A DNA stretch of 64,000 nucleotides from Puffinus mauretanicus. Its lineage: Eukaryota > Chordata > Aves > Procellariiformes > Procellariidae. A program made the position numbers and the translations under genes. Of this stretch, positions 25,656 to 64,000 are shown piece after piece. A model generated the notes under the pieces. That model saw only the letters and a list, made by a program, of their open reading frames with translations, searched no databases and was not told the origin of the DNA. The DNA lies in assembly GCA_023333565.1 (NCBI GenBank), contig JAJKFH010004053.1, positions 3,534,001 to 3,598,000 of the forward strand, in the 5' to 3' direction. Numbering within the stretch: the stretch's first letter is position 1; each line of letters starts with the position of its first letter.

Positions 25656-26435
25656 GACCACAGTGATTCAGGTTGTCCCCTTGCAGCCCATGGGAGGGCC
25701 ACAGTGGAGCAGGTATCCACACTGCAGCCCGTGGAGGACCCCGTGCTGGAGCGGGTGGATATGCCCTGAGGGAAGCTGCAGCCCATGGAGAGCCCACGCT
25801 TGAGCAGTGTTTTCCTGAAGGACTGCAGCCCATGGAGAGGACCCATGCTGGAGCGGGGGAAAAGTGTGAGGAGATGTTGTGGACTGACTATAAATGCCCC
25901 ATTTCCCATCTTTACCAAAATTTCTTCACTGAAAGGGTTGTCAGGCGTTGGAAAAGGCTGCTCAGGGAAGTGGTTGAGTCACCATCCCTGCAGGTATTTA
26001 AAAGACGTGTAGACATGGTGCTTAGGGACATGGTTTAGTGGTGGACTTGGTAGTGTTAGATTAATGGTTGGACTCAATGATCTTAAGGGTCTTTTCCAAA
26101 AGAAATGATTGTATGATTCTATGTCCCCTGGGGAGAAGCAGGGAGATAGAGGAGTTGGGAATGAAGGAGTGAAGTTGAGTCTGGGAAGAAAGAGGAGTGT
26201 AGGGAGAAGGTGTTTTAGTTTTTGTCTTTCTCACCATCCTCTTTTTTTTTTTTAATTGGCAATAAATTTAATTTTCCCCAAGTCAAGTCTGCTTTGCCTG
26301 TGATGGTAATTGGTAAGTGATCTCACTTTAATCTCAACCTACAAGCTTTTTCATTTTATTTTCACTCCCTGTCCTGTTGAGGAGGGGGAGTGAGAGAGCA
26401 GCTAGGTGGCAGCCAGGCGAGGTTAACCCACCACA
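25656..26435 (+). mobile_element. Solo-type retroviral LTR, interrupted by a CR1 insertion
   Basis: The left part, up to about 25910, carries the repeated GCAGCCCATGGAG / CCCACGCTGGAGC wording that I associate with a common avian endogenous-retrovirus LTR. The right part (26126-26435) resumes it with an AATAAA signal at 26261-26266, the following CAAGTCAAGTCTGCTTTGCC stretch, GAGGAGGGGGAGTGA, and a CCACCACA end at 26435. Between them sits a CR1 3' fragment. No retroviral gene is nearby, so this is a solo LTR or a fragment. The left edge is uncertain by tens of bases, and I did not find a target-site duplication. Confidence 0.7.
25911..26125 (+). mobile_element. CR1 LINE 3' end nested inside the LTR (copy 3)
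   Basis: The insert starts near TTCTTCACTGAAAGGGTTGT and continues with GGCTGCTCAGGGAAGTGG, GAGTCACCATCCCTGCAGG and TATTTAAAAGACGTGTAGACATGG-type text. It ends TTGGACTCAATGATC and then GATTGTATGATTCTATG. These are the last 215 bases of a CR1 element in plus orientation. LTR text flanks it on both sides, so the CR1 came later than the LTR. Confidence 0.88.
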
Positions 26436-28344
26436 CTCGTGTACCTATAATATCTAGTTCAACTTAAAAAAAAAAAAATTTCTTTCAACCTTCTTTAAAA
26501 CATGCTATTGATTTAAATAGTTCATTTTGTTTGTATTATGAACGTGAATAAGAGTTTAGCTATCACATTTTGTGATCCAGTAGTAGCACCTTGTTTCAGC
26601 AGGTGAAGTTAAAACTCTTAGTCCACTGTCACCAGAGGCATACAAATCTACTTCTCCCTCCAGATCTCTAGTGCAGTGGTTAAACATTCCATAACAGGAT
26701 TACTTGCCTGCTCCTGTCCTGCAATGCTTTGTTTGTCGTGCCAGCAGTGTTGTGCAGCACCGCAAAGAACGGGATTGGGAAACCAATCCAGCTGAATATT
26801 TTTCCTCCTGGCTGTTTTTCAGCTGGGTATGTTTCTTGATCCAGTTTACAGTTCAACTCTGCAAAGACCTTTTGCTGGCATAATGGAAAGAATGGAGCAG
26901 CGTGGTCAGGTGAGGCATGCACTGAAGTGGGTGTTGCTGCTGGAATAATATGTCAGGGAATGGATGAAGAAAGGCTATATCTATCAGGATGGTGTTTAGG
27001 GATCTGTGAGATAGAGATGTGACACGCTCGATCAGAGACTTCAAATACAGCCATGCACTGTTCTCTTTTAAGTCTCAGGCACTATAGTCAGTAAAATGAT
27101 TTTTGAGTCAAAAATCTTTGTATATTTTTTTTTCTTGATCTTCCGTAAGGAAGTTTTTCTGAGTTTTTCCACAGCAGCTTTTGCCTCACTGGCTAGAAAT
27201 GTTTAGTTTTTATTTAAGTTTACTGTGAGATGACCTAGTTCTGTATTACATGACTCATGATTATACTTCTCTTTTGCCCTCTTTGCTGCTGCTCGGACAA
27301 ATTGAAGATTGCTGCAGCACCCAATTCCTCGGTCCTTTTACATGTAGAATAAATGTGATTGTTGGCAAGCTGTCTTCCCTGAAGTTCAGCAACCGTTAAA
27401 AAAAATTCCAAAGATGTGTAACTTCTCTGTTTCTATGTGAAATACCAATTCAGCAATCAATTTTAAAAAAAACCCACAAATATCACCCCTCAATCCCAAG
27501 TGCCATAACTAGTTAGACTTTTTAAGCAAGGCAACAAAACAGTAACAGGTTATCTGAGCCCTTTTAATGCACCTGCTCTTGAAGACTACCAAAAAAGTAG
27601 TAAAATGGTTCAATACAATTCCTAGGCAGTGAGGCAGCCACTGCGAGATCATAGCTGGTACAATCTTTTTGAGTGTTACAGATAATCAACAGATACCATA
27701 CATCAAAGTCTCAGTGTACACAAGAAGAAAGATAGCTTTCTCCTTGATGTTAACCCTCCACATTGGGAACAAGGTAATTGATAGAGTTGTGTGTGGGGAG
27801 AAAATGCATGGGTGATTTCCAAGTTCTTGTTTTGTAGAAAAATAGCATTTTTAGTTGCTGTTACCGGGCAGCAAATACTTTTTAACTGTAGAAAGTTAGT
27901 TAGAAAGAACAATTATGGTATACGAGGTGTGCTGTCTGGCAGTTGGAGTTGGCGCATAACGTTATGGGTTATAGGACTTGTCTGTGCCAGACCTTCAAAA
28001 TTTCAGCACAGACTTTGTGGTCAAGATGTGGATGCTGCCCTTAGTCATGAACTACTCCAGGAATTAGTGATCATTTAGTATAACATCAGCAGTTTCAGGG
28101 TTTTTGTTGTCAGTGAAGGCTATTTTTGGCTGTCTTGAAGAGGTGCTCATATCTCTGTGATGCTTTGTGCAGTCTTTGCTCCAAATGCATTGGTTTTCCA
28201 GCCTTAACTAAATATTTATTCCAACATTCGTGCATCAGGAAAATTTTTAATCATGAGGCCAGAAATCTTCCTAAGTATGTTTATAATCAAGATTGGAAGA
28301 GGGTGAAGTGAGAAGCCTTCTTGGTTAGGAGAAGTGATACATGA

Positions 28345-29177
28345 GATGATTTTGCTGGCATTCAGAGGGACCTTGACAGGCTGGAGAAATGGGCCAACAG
28401 GAATCTCATGTAATTCAACAAAGGGAAAGGCTGAGTCTTGCACCTGGGGAGGAATAACTGGTACAAACTGGGGACAACTGGCTGGAAAGCAAATTTGCAG
28501 GAAAGGACCTGAGGGTCTCAGCGGACAGCCAAGTGACCATGAGCCAGCGATGTGCCCTTGTGGCAATGAAGGACAGTGGTACCCTGGGCTGCATTAGGAG
28601 GAGTGTTGCCAGCAGGTTGAGGGAGGTGATCCTTCCCCTCCACTCAGCACTGGTGAGGCCACAGCTGGAGTGGTCTGTCCAGTTCTGGGCTCCCCAGTGC
28701 AAAAGAGACATGGATGGACTGAGTGTGTTAAGCGAAGGGTTGCAAATGCATTTTAAGGGATCTTAAGGCATCTGGTATGAGGAGAGGCTGAGGGATCTGG
28801 TGGTCTTTAGGCTGGAGAAGAGAAGGCTCAGGGGAATCTTACCAGCGTATATAAATACCTGATGGGGGTTGTAAAAAGGATGGAGCCAGGCTCTTTTCAG
28901 TGGTGTAAAGTGACAGGACAGGAGGCAATGGGCACAAATTGAAATACAGGAATTTCCACTTAAGCATAAGAAGAAACATTTTTGCTCTAGGGATGATTGA
29001 ACACTGGAACAGGCTGTCCAGAGGTTGTGGAGTCTGCGTTCTTGGAGGTGCTCAAAACCTGACTGGATATGGTCCTTGGCAACCGGCTCCAGTTTACCCT
29101 GCTTTGAGCAGTGGTGGTTGGACTATACAATTTCCAGAGGTTACTTCCAACCTCGGCTATTATGTAATTCTGTGAAA
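28345..29177 (+). mobile_element. CR1 LINE, 5'-truncated 3' part (copy 4)
   Basis: The copy starts near AGGGACCTTGACAGGCTGG, the same point of ORF2 as copy 1. It shows [20 protein letters not shown] and [11 protein letters not shown] in frame, and ends with GGTTACTTCCAACCTC and TATTATGTAATTCTGTG. Several frame breaks and stops show it is inactive. It lies in MIB1 intron 1 in the gene's orientation. Confidence 0.88.
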
Positions 29178-30302
29178 TGATCAGACAAGAAGGCATTTCC
29201 TTCAGTTTTGCCTTTCCAACTGTTGATTTTTATTCACTGCAGGTGGCTCAGCTGTTGGACACAAGTGACTAATAGGTTTATTGGCAGTAATTTCCAAAAG
29301 CATCCCTTCTGGAGGGGACAAAAACAGTTCTTTTTCCTCACTAATTTCAGAGTGATCTGTTTTTTGGCTGTTTTTTTTTTTTTAAGGGTGAGTGACTGGG
29401 GAAATTCTGTGTTACTCCAACCTTTTAGTGCTCATTTTTATCTTGTGCTACAGACTGAATGCCAGTGCTTTTCTCTTCTATTGCTCAATTTTTTTCAAAC
29501 AGCAGCAGAATTTGATTTTTTTTTTTTTAAATAAACTTGTGGCTGTTCACTGTATTCAGAATGCATGGATGGAAACTGTCTGTGACTGATCACTTGCACT
29601 CTGCTGTAGGAGTAAATAGTCTGAGAACTCAGTTTCCGTGGAAGGCTGGAGAGAGCACATGCTGGTGGGTTACCTCTGTCTGTCTTTGGCACATTCTTTT
29701 CAAAAAAACGGACATATAAAGCAGTAAAACGCTTCAAAAATGGTGACAGATTTTCATGAAACTAATTTTCATGAAGCCAAGAGAGCTTAATTTTTTCCTA
29801 TATAAAACAGGATAGAGATAAGCACTTATCTTTTCCACGGTACAAAATGTGTAAGTCAAACCAATGGTTTTCAAACTGTCACGTACAGTTGAACACAGTA
29901 GTCTTTGTGGCATAAGGTGTGTTCATAGTCTTAATCCAGAGATAAAATTTCAGATTGCCGGTATATTTTGATATACGCATTTCTGACCCTTTAACTTGTA
30001 GTTAAAGGATTTCTCATTTTCTTTCTCTGATTTGTATAGATGGAAAAAAACAAACATAGCGCTCTCAGCTTTTTTTGCGGAGAAAAGGTAGAACATTTCA
30101 GGAACAGACTGACGACTGGAGATATGAGGCAAAGTCCATTATCTTTTTTCTCTCAGTCATATAGGCTGATAGGATATCACTAGCAGCCTTTCTTTATTGT
30201 TAACTTTTTAGTATATGGTTTCAAATTACAATGGTGTGCAACAGAAATCTGTGTGGTGATGTAGCAAAGTTGTTAGTCTTTTTTTGCTTTTTCTCCCCAC
30301 AG

Positions 30303-30474
30303 GTATCAAGCATGATGGGACTATGTGTGATACTTGTCGACAGCAACCTATCATTGGCATCCGATGGAAATGTGCTGAATGCACAAATTATGACTTGTGC
30401 ACAGTTTGCTATCATGGGGACAAACATCACTTGAGGCATCGTTTTTACAGAATTACCACACCAGGAAGTGAAAG
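30303..30474 (+). CDS. MIB1: MIB1 coding exon 2 (ZZ zinc finger)
   Basis: This exon encodes residues 77-134 (both ends split codons), beginning [20 protein letters not shown]. It carries the ZZ-type zinc-finger ligands: CDTC, CAEC, the DLCTVC pair, and histidines in GDKHHLRH. The ZZ finger packs between the two MIB/HERC2 domains that bind Notch-ligand tails. The acceptor is TCCCCACAG and the donor is AG|GTAAAA. Confidence 0.97.
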
Positions 30475-43071
<12,597 letters not shown>

Positions 43072-43138
43072 TCTGACCTGAAATGTGTCCAAGATGCAAA
43101 AGGAGGCTCTTTCTACAGGGACCATTGTCCTGTGTTAG
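43072..43138 (+). CDS. MIB1: MIB1 coding exon 5 (short)
   Basis: This 67-base exon encodes SDLKCVQDAKGGSFYRDHCP, then VL and the first base of Gly235 (residues 213-235). It links the second MIB/HERC2 domain to the Mib repeats. The acceptor is TCTCCATAG and the donor G|GTGAGT. It would be easily missed without the protein family as a guide. Confidence 0.96.
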
Positions 43139-49271
<6,133 letters not shown>

Positions 49272-49416
49272 ACTTTAGGTAAAGTTGGTCGGGTCCAGCA
49301 GATCTATTCAGACAGTGACTTAAAGGTGGAGGTTTGTGGGACATCTTGGACATATAATCCAGCAGCTGTCTCGAAGGTGGCATCAGCAGGATCTGCTATA
49401 AGTAACGCATCCGGTG
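49272..49416 (+). CDS. MIB1: MIB1 coding exon 8
   Basis: This exon encodes residues 365-413: [40 protein letters not shown], then SAISNASG and the first base of a Glu codon. It finishes the second Mib repeat and leads to the ankyrin region. The acceptor is TTAATGCAG and the donor G|GTAAGT. Confidence 0.97.
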
Positions 49417-58582
<9,166 letters not shown>

Positions 58583-60847
58583 TAAAGATTTGTTTTTAAA
58601 GATTATTTTATCATTTGTAAAAGGCAAAGAAGTGCATGGGAGGGTAGAATTATGGTATTCTTTCAAAAGATCCTTAAACCTTGCATGTAATTATATTTCT
58701 TAAATTTTGGTGTGGCTTAGATATGCATCTTTCTAATATTTGGGAAGCCATTATTAGAATGAAGCTACTAGTCTGCTTAATTTAATGCTGTATTCAGGTA
58801 ACTCCAAATCCCTGGGAAATTTCCTGTCGTACCTGTAAAATTTTGCCAATAAACGTTTTGATAAGTAAGTTATTAAGTAAGATCTTAAGATGGGATCTTA
58901 AGATAGGATTTGTAAAAATGTTTCCCTTTTCAAATATTGGAATTGGGAAAGGGATTTGAGTTTTTAAGGAATACTTTTTAGTGAATAATTATTAAATATA
59001 CCATGCAGTTATAAAGTGATCTTAGGATTGTTGCGTTAAATTGTGTTTGTTAGTATTAGAAACATTTAATTTTGTTTTCTTAGAAGTATGTATAGAAGGA
59101 ATTTCTTATTTCAGCTTTTATATAGCAGCTCATCTGAAAAAATCAGTTTTAAGGCATAATTTGTTTTATGCTAGCTGCATACTATACATCTACATTCAAT
59201 CTTCAGTTAAGATAGCTTTCAAAAACTATATTGCATAGATAAAACTTAATGGAAAAATTGCTGCATTGCTGGTTGCTTATGTTGTGGATATATGGTATTC
59301 TTCAGAACTGTCATTCTAGCAAAACTTCAATAATATTTTATCGTATGGTGGAGAATTCGGTATAGTTTACATGAAATAAGAAATGTGTGTGTTTACTTGT
59401 TTAACTTTACTACTAAATTGTACTTTTCAGTTGAGTGAAGTTGGACAAATAAGGCTGTATATTAATATAGGAATAAAATCTGGGTTAGTCTTTTAAAGCA
59501 TAGCTATCAAGACTGATAATTAAAAAGTAAACATAAATATTTATATATGTATATGGAATGCAATCACACTTCACAAAGTAAAAGTAGTGGTTGGAAGTGT
59601 TGATAGGAACCATAAATGTGTTTACAGTTTTCTACAGTGCTCATAAAAGGTCTGTAAGAGAACATGTCAAGGACCTAGTGAAGGGAGCTTATTTTTGGCC
59701 TTCAGAAGACAATTCTTTCAAGTCTGACTTGGTAACTTTTTCACTTAATGTGAATTCTCCATATTTACATGACAGCATTAGCCAGGAGTACTGTTTCCTG
59801 TCTCTAGTTACCTAGGTGGGGTATTTCTTGTTAGTTTTTCGTTCAGCGATGCTTTCCTGAGGCTCTTGTGATAGTTGGTTTGTGTGATCGTGATCTCAAC
59901 ATGAGATGCAGGGAAGGTGTATGGAAAAAAAGCTCTTCGTAGGGATGCTGAAGATTTTTCTGTAGGTGAATGTTTTAGGAGCAGCGGGCTGCTGCTTTGA
60001 CAGAGGGATCCAAATTGTAGTTCAGACTGGGTCAGTTTGACGGTTGGAAGAACGAGAGGCATAGTGCAATTTTTCCCAGAGTCCTCTCTCCTTTACAAAA
60101 GTTTTTATTGGAAGAATAGGAAAATATTTCCAGTGTTAGTGATTTGAACCCTGTGTAGGTTCCCCCATACATGGGGTTTCACTTGCATCTAAAACAGTTA
60201 GATATCAAAAGCTGTTAGACATCTACTGTTTTGGTTGCAATTATATCTGAACACTTCTGAAGCATGTAAAAAGAGAGAATGTCTCCATCACAGAAGTAGT
60301 AGTTTCATTTGTTCACAGCATTAGATATTTTACACATCAGCCTGGAAAGAAACTCATGAAAATAAAACCAAAAGAAATCTATTTTGAATAATTTTTTTTT
60401 TCCTCTGGCCAAAAAATCATTATAATAGTTTGATTCATTTAGGAATTAAGTTGTATTTTCTTTAAGACTTTAGTGATAGTCGTTTATTTCATTGCTGATT
60501 CTGTAGTTCTATCACTGGCCTGTTTCTGAATGAAACCAAGGGTTTTATATTTGCCACTTTCTTTTTCTAATCTGATACAGAACAATGGATATTACTAATC
60601 TGTTAAATGCGCTAAGCACAAGCTATTTAAAACACTGTTAAAAATAACCTCCTGAACTTTAGCTTGTAGCTGGTATGGGTTGCAAGTAGTACATAATATA
60701 TTCTGCTTGAAACCTTACTTAAGGACCTATCTTTTCTAATCTAAGCTTTCCTGTTTCACCTAAGCTGGAGTTTTTGTGGCTTTAGGCTGTGGTGCCTTAT
60801 GTGGAATACAGTGCACTAAATTCCCCTTAAAGGTCAAATATATATAT

Positions 60848-60875
60848 ATGTTATTTTATAAATGTTATTTTATAA
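60848..60875 (+). repeat. Perfect 14-base tandem duplication beside a TA repeat
   Basis: The 14-base unit ATGTTATTTTATAA occurs twice back to back, following a (TA)5-type run at about 60838-60847 and followed by imperfect ATGTATA repeats to about 60930. Confidence 0.85.
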
Positions 60876-62752
60876 AAGGTAAACATATATTCATATGTAT
60901 ATAAGCGTGTATGCATATGTATGTATATCTATACTTATAAAATACTTGCTATGTTTGTAAGTATCGATAAAGTCCATATCCATCTTCCTTGTTAATGATA
61001 ATAAAATAAATGCATGTGTTAAGTGCGTGGATACAACAAAGCGAACTAGATTTCTATAGAATTTTTTGCAGTTGATATCAAATAGGTATTTGGAACCAAT
61101 TTCCTGTTCAGTGCAAAACCTCTTCTGCTTCTTGCTTAAGTTCTGACCTTTACTAACAGTAGGGAGATAGATCTCCAAGGAAAAAAAAACACATAAACTA
61201 TGCTGAGAGGAACATTTGCAAGTTTTTCATTTTTCATATGAAAATAAATGTTCTATTTTAAACATTTGAATATTAGATAAATATTATAAGAAATACAGCG
61301 ATTTATGTCAAACAGCTTAGATTTTTCTCAGCGCTTAATCTTCCATGACAGTTTGGCAGCATTTGCCAGAAGTCAAGGTATAGTGTGGAGAGCATCCTAT
61401 TGTTAGTGGAATATTTCTCCTTTTAATAATTTGCTTCTGTTCAGGCCTTGTAAATTGGTACAGAAACAAACTTTTGTTTTTCATGCTAATGTATAATGTT
61501 GAAATGTAGAATGGACGTTATTCAGTTTATGCTGTAGGTAAGTTTAAAATTGTGCATGGGAGATAGAGCTAAAAAGAAATTTTGAATGAAGTGTGGGGAA
61601 GTTAAGATTTTATTTAATTCATGGTTTCTTGTTCATGATTTTTAACTGAATCAGTCGTATTAAAAATGCATTTATTTTGGACTTTTTTCAAAGTACTGTG
61701 AACCTCAAAGCTTGGCAGACTTTGCCTCTTCAGTGTTAATGAGATTTTTCAGACAGAAAAAAGGAGAGTAAAATTTGAAAATACGTACAGATTGGTTATT
61801 TTTGCCATGTTATCAACTCTTGGTTATGTTTGATCTATTCACATACCTGTGACTTCAGATTTTTGAGCTGAAGACATGACTGTGAAGTGTAGGCGTATTT
61901 TATATCCGTTGCCCCAGTTAGTTTTAGATTTGCATTGTATCTTGTGAAGAGAGCTTTATTCACACTGCAGCTAGCATCTTAAATAGAGGCTGCTTTTAGA
62001 GCTGACCTGACTTTTCACATGCATACGACTAGTTCTTCAGAGCAATAAATTCTGCTGGACTTTAAATCAAAAAAATTAAAATATTGGGGTAGGATGCAGA
62101 TTTCATATTGCTGCCCGATAGCAGGGAGTATCTCATCTTTGTGTTCATAAACTAGCAAGTAGGAGATTGTGATTTAAAATGGAATTATACTTTTTCCGCA
62201 TGGTTGTCTTATTTAGTAGAGATCTCCTTGTTTTTAGACTTGCGGATGGTTTGAACTGGTTGGCAGTGGAATTTTTAACTGTTTTTAGTGATGTATTTGA
62301 GAGGTGGGGTTTCTTACCTCTACTTAGTGTTAATGAGTGTCTCGGGGACTTTTGTGCTGTATTATCGTGTGTATTGTCTCACAGAGTCAAGTTGTGAGGT
62401 AATCAAAGAGTTGTACAATTATTTTCTAAAACAGTAAAAAGGATTTTTTGCTTTCATATTTGCAGTTCCGACAGTAAGTGTAGGTTGAAGCTGAGTGCAA
62501 AAAAAGCATGCTCCTAAAACCTCTTATTAAAGTATTATGTCAGAAAATGCTTTGAAAGACGACTTTTGTTCAAGTTGATTTGGAGAAAGAATATAATCTC
62601 CATGAGCAAACCTATAATTAGATGGCAGATTAGCCTGTAGCTGTTGAGGTCAGTGACAAATTTATTATCTTTAAATAGTAAATAACATGCCCAGCATGTG
62701 CAAGATGGCAAATACAGTTCCTACCCTGTGGAGTTTCCTCCTTTGTACAATT

Positions 62753-62804
62753 TAAAAAAAAAAAAGGGGGAGGGGGGGGAAGGAGAGGGGCATGGGAAGA
62801 GAGG
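62753..62804. repeat. Polypurine tract: A12 followed by G-rich runs
   Basis: About twelve A are followed by G5, G8, G4 and G3 runs separated only by A, AAGGAGA and CAT. The runs fit a G-quadruplex pattern, and the purine bias would also allow triplex DNA. The plus strand is purine. In the minus-strand miR-133a primary transcript it would appear as a C-rich stretch followed by a U run. Confidence 0.75.
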
Positions 62805-63206
62805 TGCCCAGAAAGCAGACTTTCCTTCCGTTGCCAATATTGTTCATGATTGCTTGCTTTTGATCAGGTTTTTTTGGTCAGTTCTGTTACAAAGGGCAAC
62901 AGACTTGAGGAAAAATACAAGAGACAATAAATTATTGGAAAATGTGTTTATTTCACTGTTTACCTATCTTCTTTATAAATGTAAGAGATCAATTTTCACT
63001 GAATATGGACAAAATATTAAACACCAGTAGCTGTTTATTTACAAATACAACCTTGAAATTTCGGAATATAGAATTTACTACACTTCTTTGTTACCTTCTA
63101 TCTTCGAGCTGCCTCGAATAATTGAATTCAATTGCAGAGAGCACTGCATAATTACTCTGAGCAGACTTAGTGTCCAGTTTTAAAAATATGAAAAATCCTG
63201 TAGTGA

Positions 63207-63293
63207 TCAATGCATAGCTACAGCTGGTTGAAGGGGACCAAATCCATTGAAGAGGTGATTTGGTTCCATTTTACCAGCTTTAGCAAAGCATTG
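63207..63293 (-). ncRNA. MIR133A1: microRNA precursor miR-133a-1 (antisense in MIB1 intron 12)
   Basis: Read on the minus strand, the sequence folds as a hairpin. The 5' arm (63258-63279) starts AGCTGGTAAAATGG and the 3' arm (63221-63242) starts TTTGGTCCCCTTCAACC, the mature miR-133a. The loop contains CTCTTCAATGGA. Both arms and the flanks (CAATGCTTTGCTA and GCTATGCATTGA) agree with mammalian mir-133a-1 as I know it. miR-133a is a muscle microRNA of heart and skeletal muscle, made together with miR-1 and controlled by SRF, MEF2 and MyoD. In mammals the miR-1-2/miR-133a-1 pair lies antisense in MIB1 intron 12, exactly this position. The miR-1 sequence is not in the window. Confidence 0.97.
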
Positions 63294-63525
63294 GAGTGCA
63301 GGAAGGTTATAATTCAGTAACACATTTTTAAGTACATGAACAGTTCACGATGTGGCTTTCTTCCCTGTTAGGCGTTTTGTTTCTAGTCAGTGCAAATTTA
63401 AATTCCTTCACTAATTTGGAGACAGCAAAATGGAAAGCTGTGTACCAGAAAGGCCTGTGCACTATCCAGGTTTGTTCCTTCCTTGACTATTTCCTTGAGG
63501 CTCTTTGAGTAAGTCTCAAATCAAA

Positions 63526-63717
63526 TTATAATTAGTTTTAATTTTTTTCTGTCTGCAATAATGAAATTTTAGAATAGCGACCAGAAACTAGCCTTACAAT
63601 TTCTACTCATGTAGAGCTCCCTTGCCTCTTTATGTTAAACTTTACTGGGGAAGAAGGTTTCGGTTTCCCCCCCACCCTCCCCCCATGCGTTTTCTGGCAG
63701 GTTCCCTTTTGCAGCTG
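63526..63717. promoter_or_regulatory. Candidate muscle-enhancer motifs upstream of miR-133a
   Basis: TTATAATTAG at 63526-63535 fits the MEF2 consensus YTA(A/T)4TAR. A C-rich CCCACCC-type tract lies at about 63667-63684, and the E-box GCAGCTGC at 63711-63718. All are 5' of miR-133a on its own strand. In mammals a MEF2-dependent enhancer lies between miR-1-2 and miR-133a-1. Assigning these bases to it is inference, and single motifs are common by chance in AT-rich DNA. Confidence 0.35.
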
Positions 63718-64000
63718 CTTTAATGCTGTAGTTGGCTAGCACAAGTATAAATGTCAAGTGCTTTCAATTCCATTACTATATCTCTGGTTAGTATTAACTT
63801 TTTAGGAATGATTATATAATATAGCAGGATAGATAATTTTTTTTTTACCCTGATCGTATACATAAAAACGTTTAACGCCAGAAAAATAGAGCTTTTAAAG
63901 AATTATCTGGGGTTGCATCTGATTTCTTCTAAATTAAGGTCCTTAATACGTTTGTGCCTGCTCACGTAGCTTTTTTATGTTGTATGCTGAATTCTTTTTG

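Noticed and set aside
63060..63100. A TACACTTCTTTGTTACC stretch as part of a miR-1 precursor
   Set aside because: It resembles the reverse complement of the miR-1 seed region only superficially (TTCTTTGTTACC rather than TTCTTTACATTCC) and has no paired arm.

Overview
The window is vertebrate nuclear DNA, almost certainly from a bird. The evidence is spliced vertebrate genes, several CR1 LINE copies ending in the avian-type tail of short ATTCTRTGA-like repeats, and an avian-type retroviral LTR. I cannot name the species. Two recognisable protein genes are transcribed away from each other from separate CpG islands. ABHD3 runs leftwards (minus strand) and MIB1 runs rightwards (plus strand). The same neighbours, in the same divergent arrangement, occur on human chromosome 18.

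Region by region: 1-5931 is the 5' part of ABHD3 (three coding exons; the catalytic Ser/Asp/His exons lie beyond the left edge), with a CR1 copy in intron 2. Its CpG island spans about 5215-6460. 6460-18900 is intergenic and AT-rich, with one comparatively well-preserved 5'-truncated CR1 LINE at 13123-15115 (minus). 18950-20240 is the MIB1 CpG island, with two NRF1-type sites, a (CAAG)9 microsatellite and small upstream ORFs before the MIB1 start codon at 19804. 19804-64000 holds the first twelve coding exons of MIB1. They encode about 609 residues: two MIB/HERC2 domains around a ZZ zinc finger, the Mib-repeat region, and the first five to six ankyrin repeats. The remaining ankyrin repeats and the three RING fingers lie beyond the right edge. 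MIB1 introns carry three more CR1 pieces and an LTR with a CR1 inserted into it.

The most informative non-coding element is a microRNA precursor matching miR-133a-1 at 63207-63293. It lies on the minus strand, antisense inside MIB1 intron 12, the same place as in mammals. Its partner miR-1 is not in the window and should lie just beyond the right edge. Sequence between miR-133a and the window edge carries a MEF2 consensus, a CACCC-type tract and a CAGCTG E-box, so it is a candidate part of the known muscle enhancer of this cluster.

Functionally the two protein genes are unrelated: ABHD3 is a membrane phospholipase, and MIB1 is the E3 ubiquitin ligase that activates Notch ligands by endocytosis. 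The microRNA is a muscle gene that uses the MIB1 intron as its address. I found no rRNA, tRNA, CRISPR, or prokaryotic or viral gene system, and no wholly new multi-gene system.
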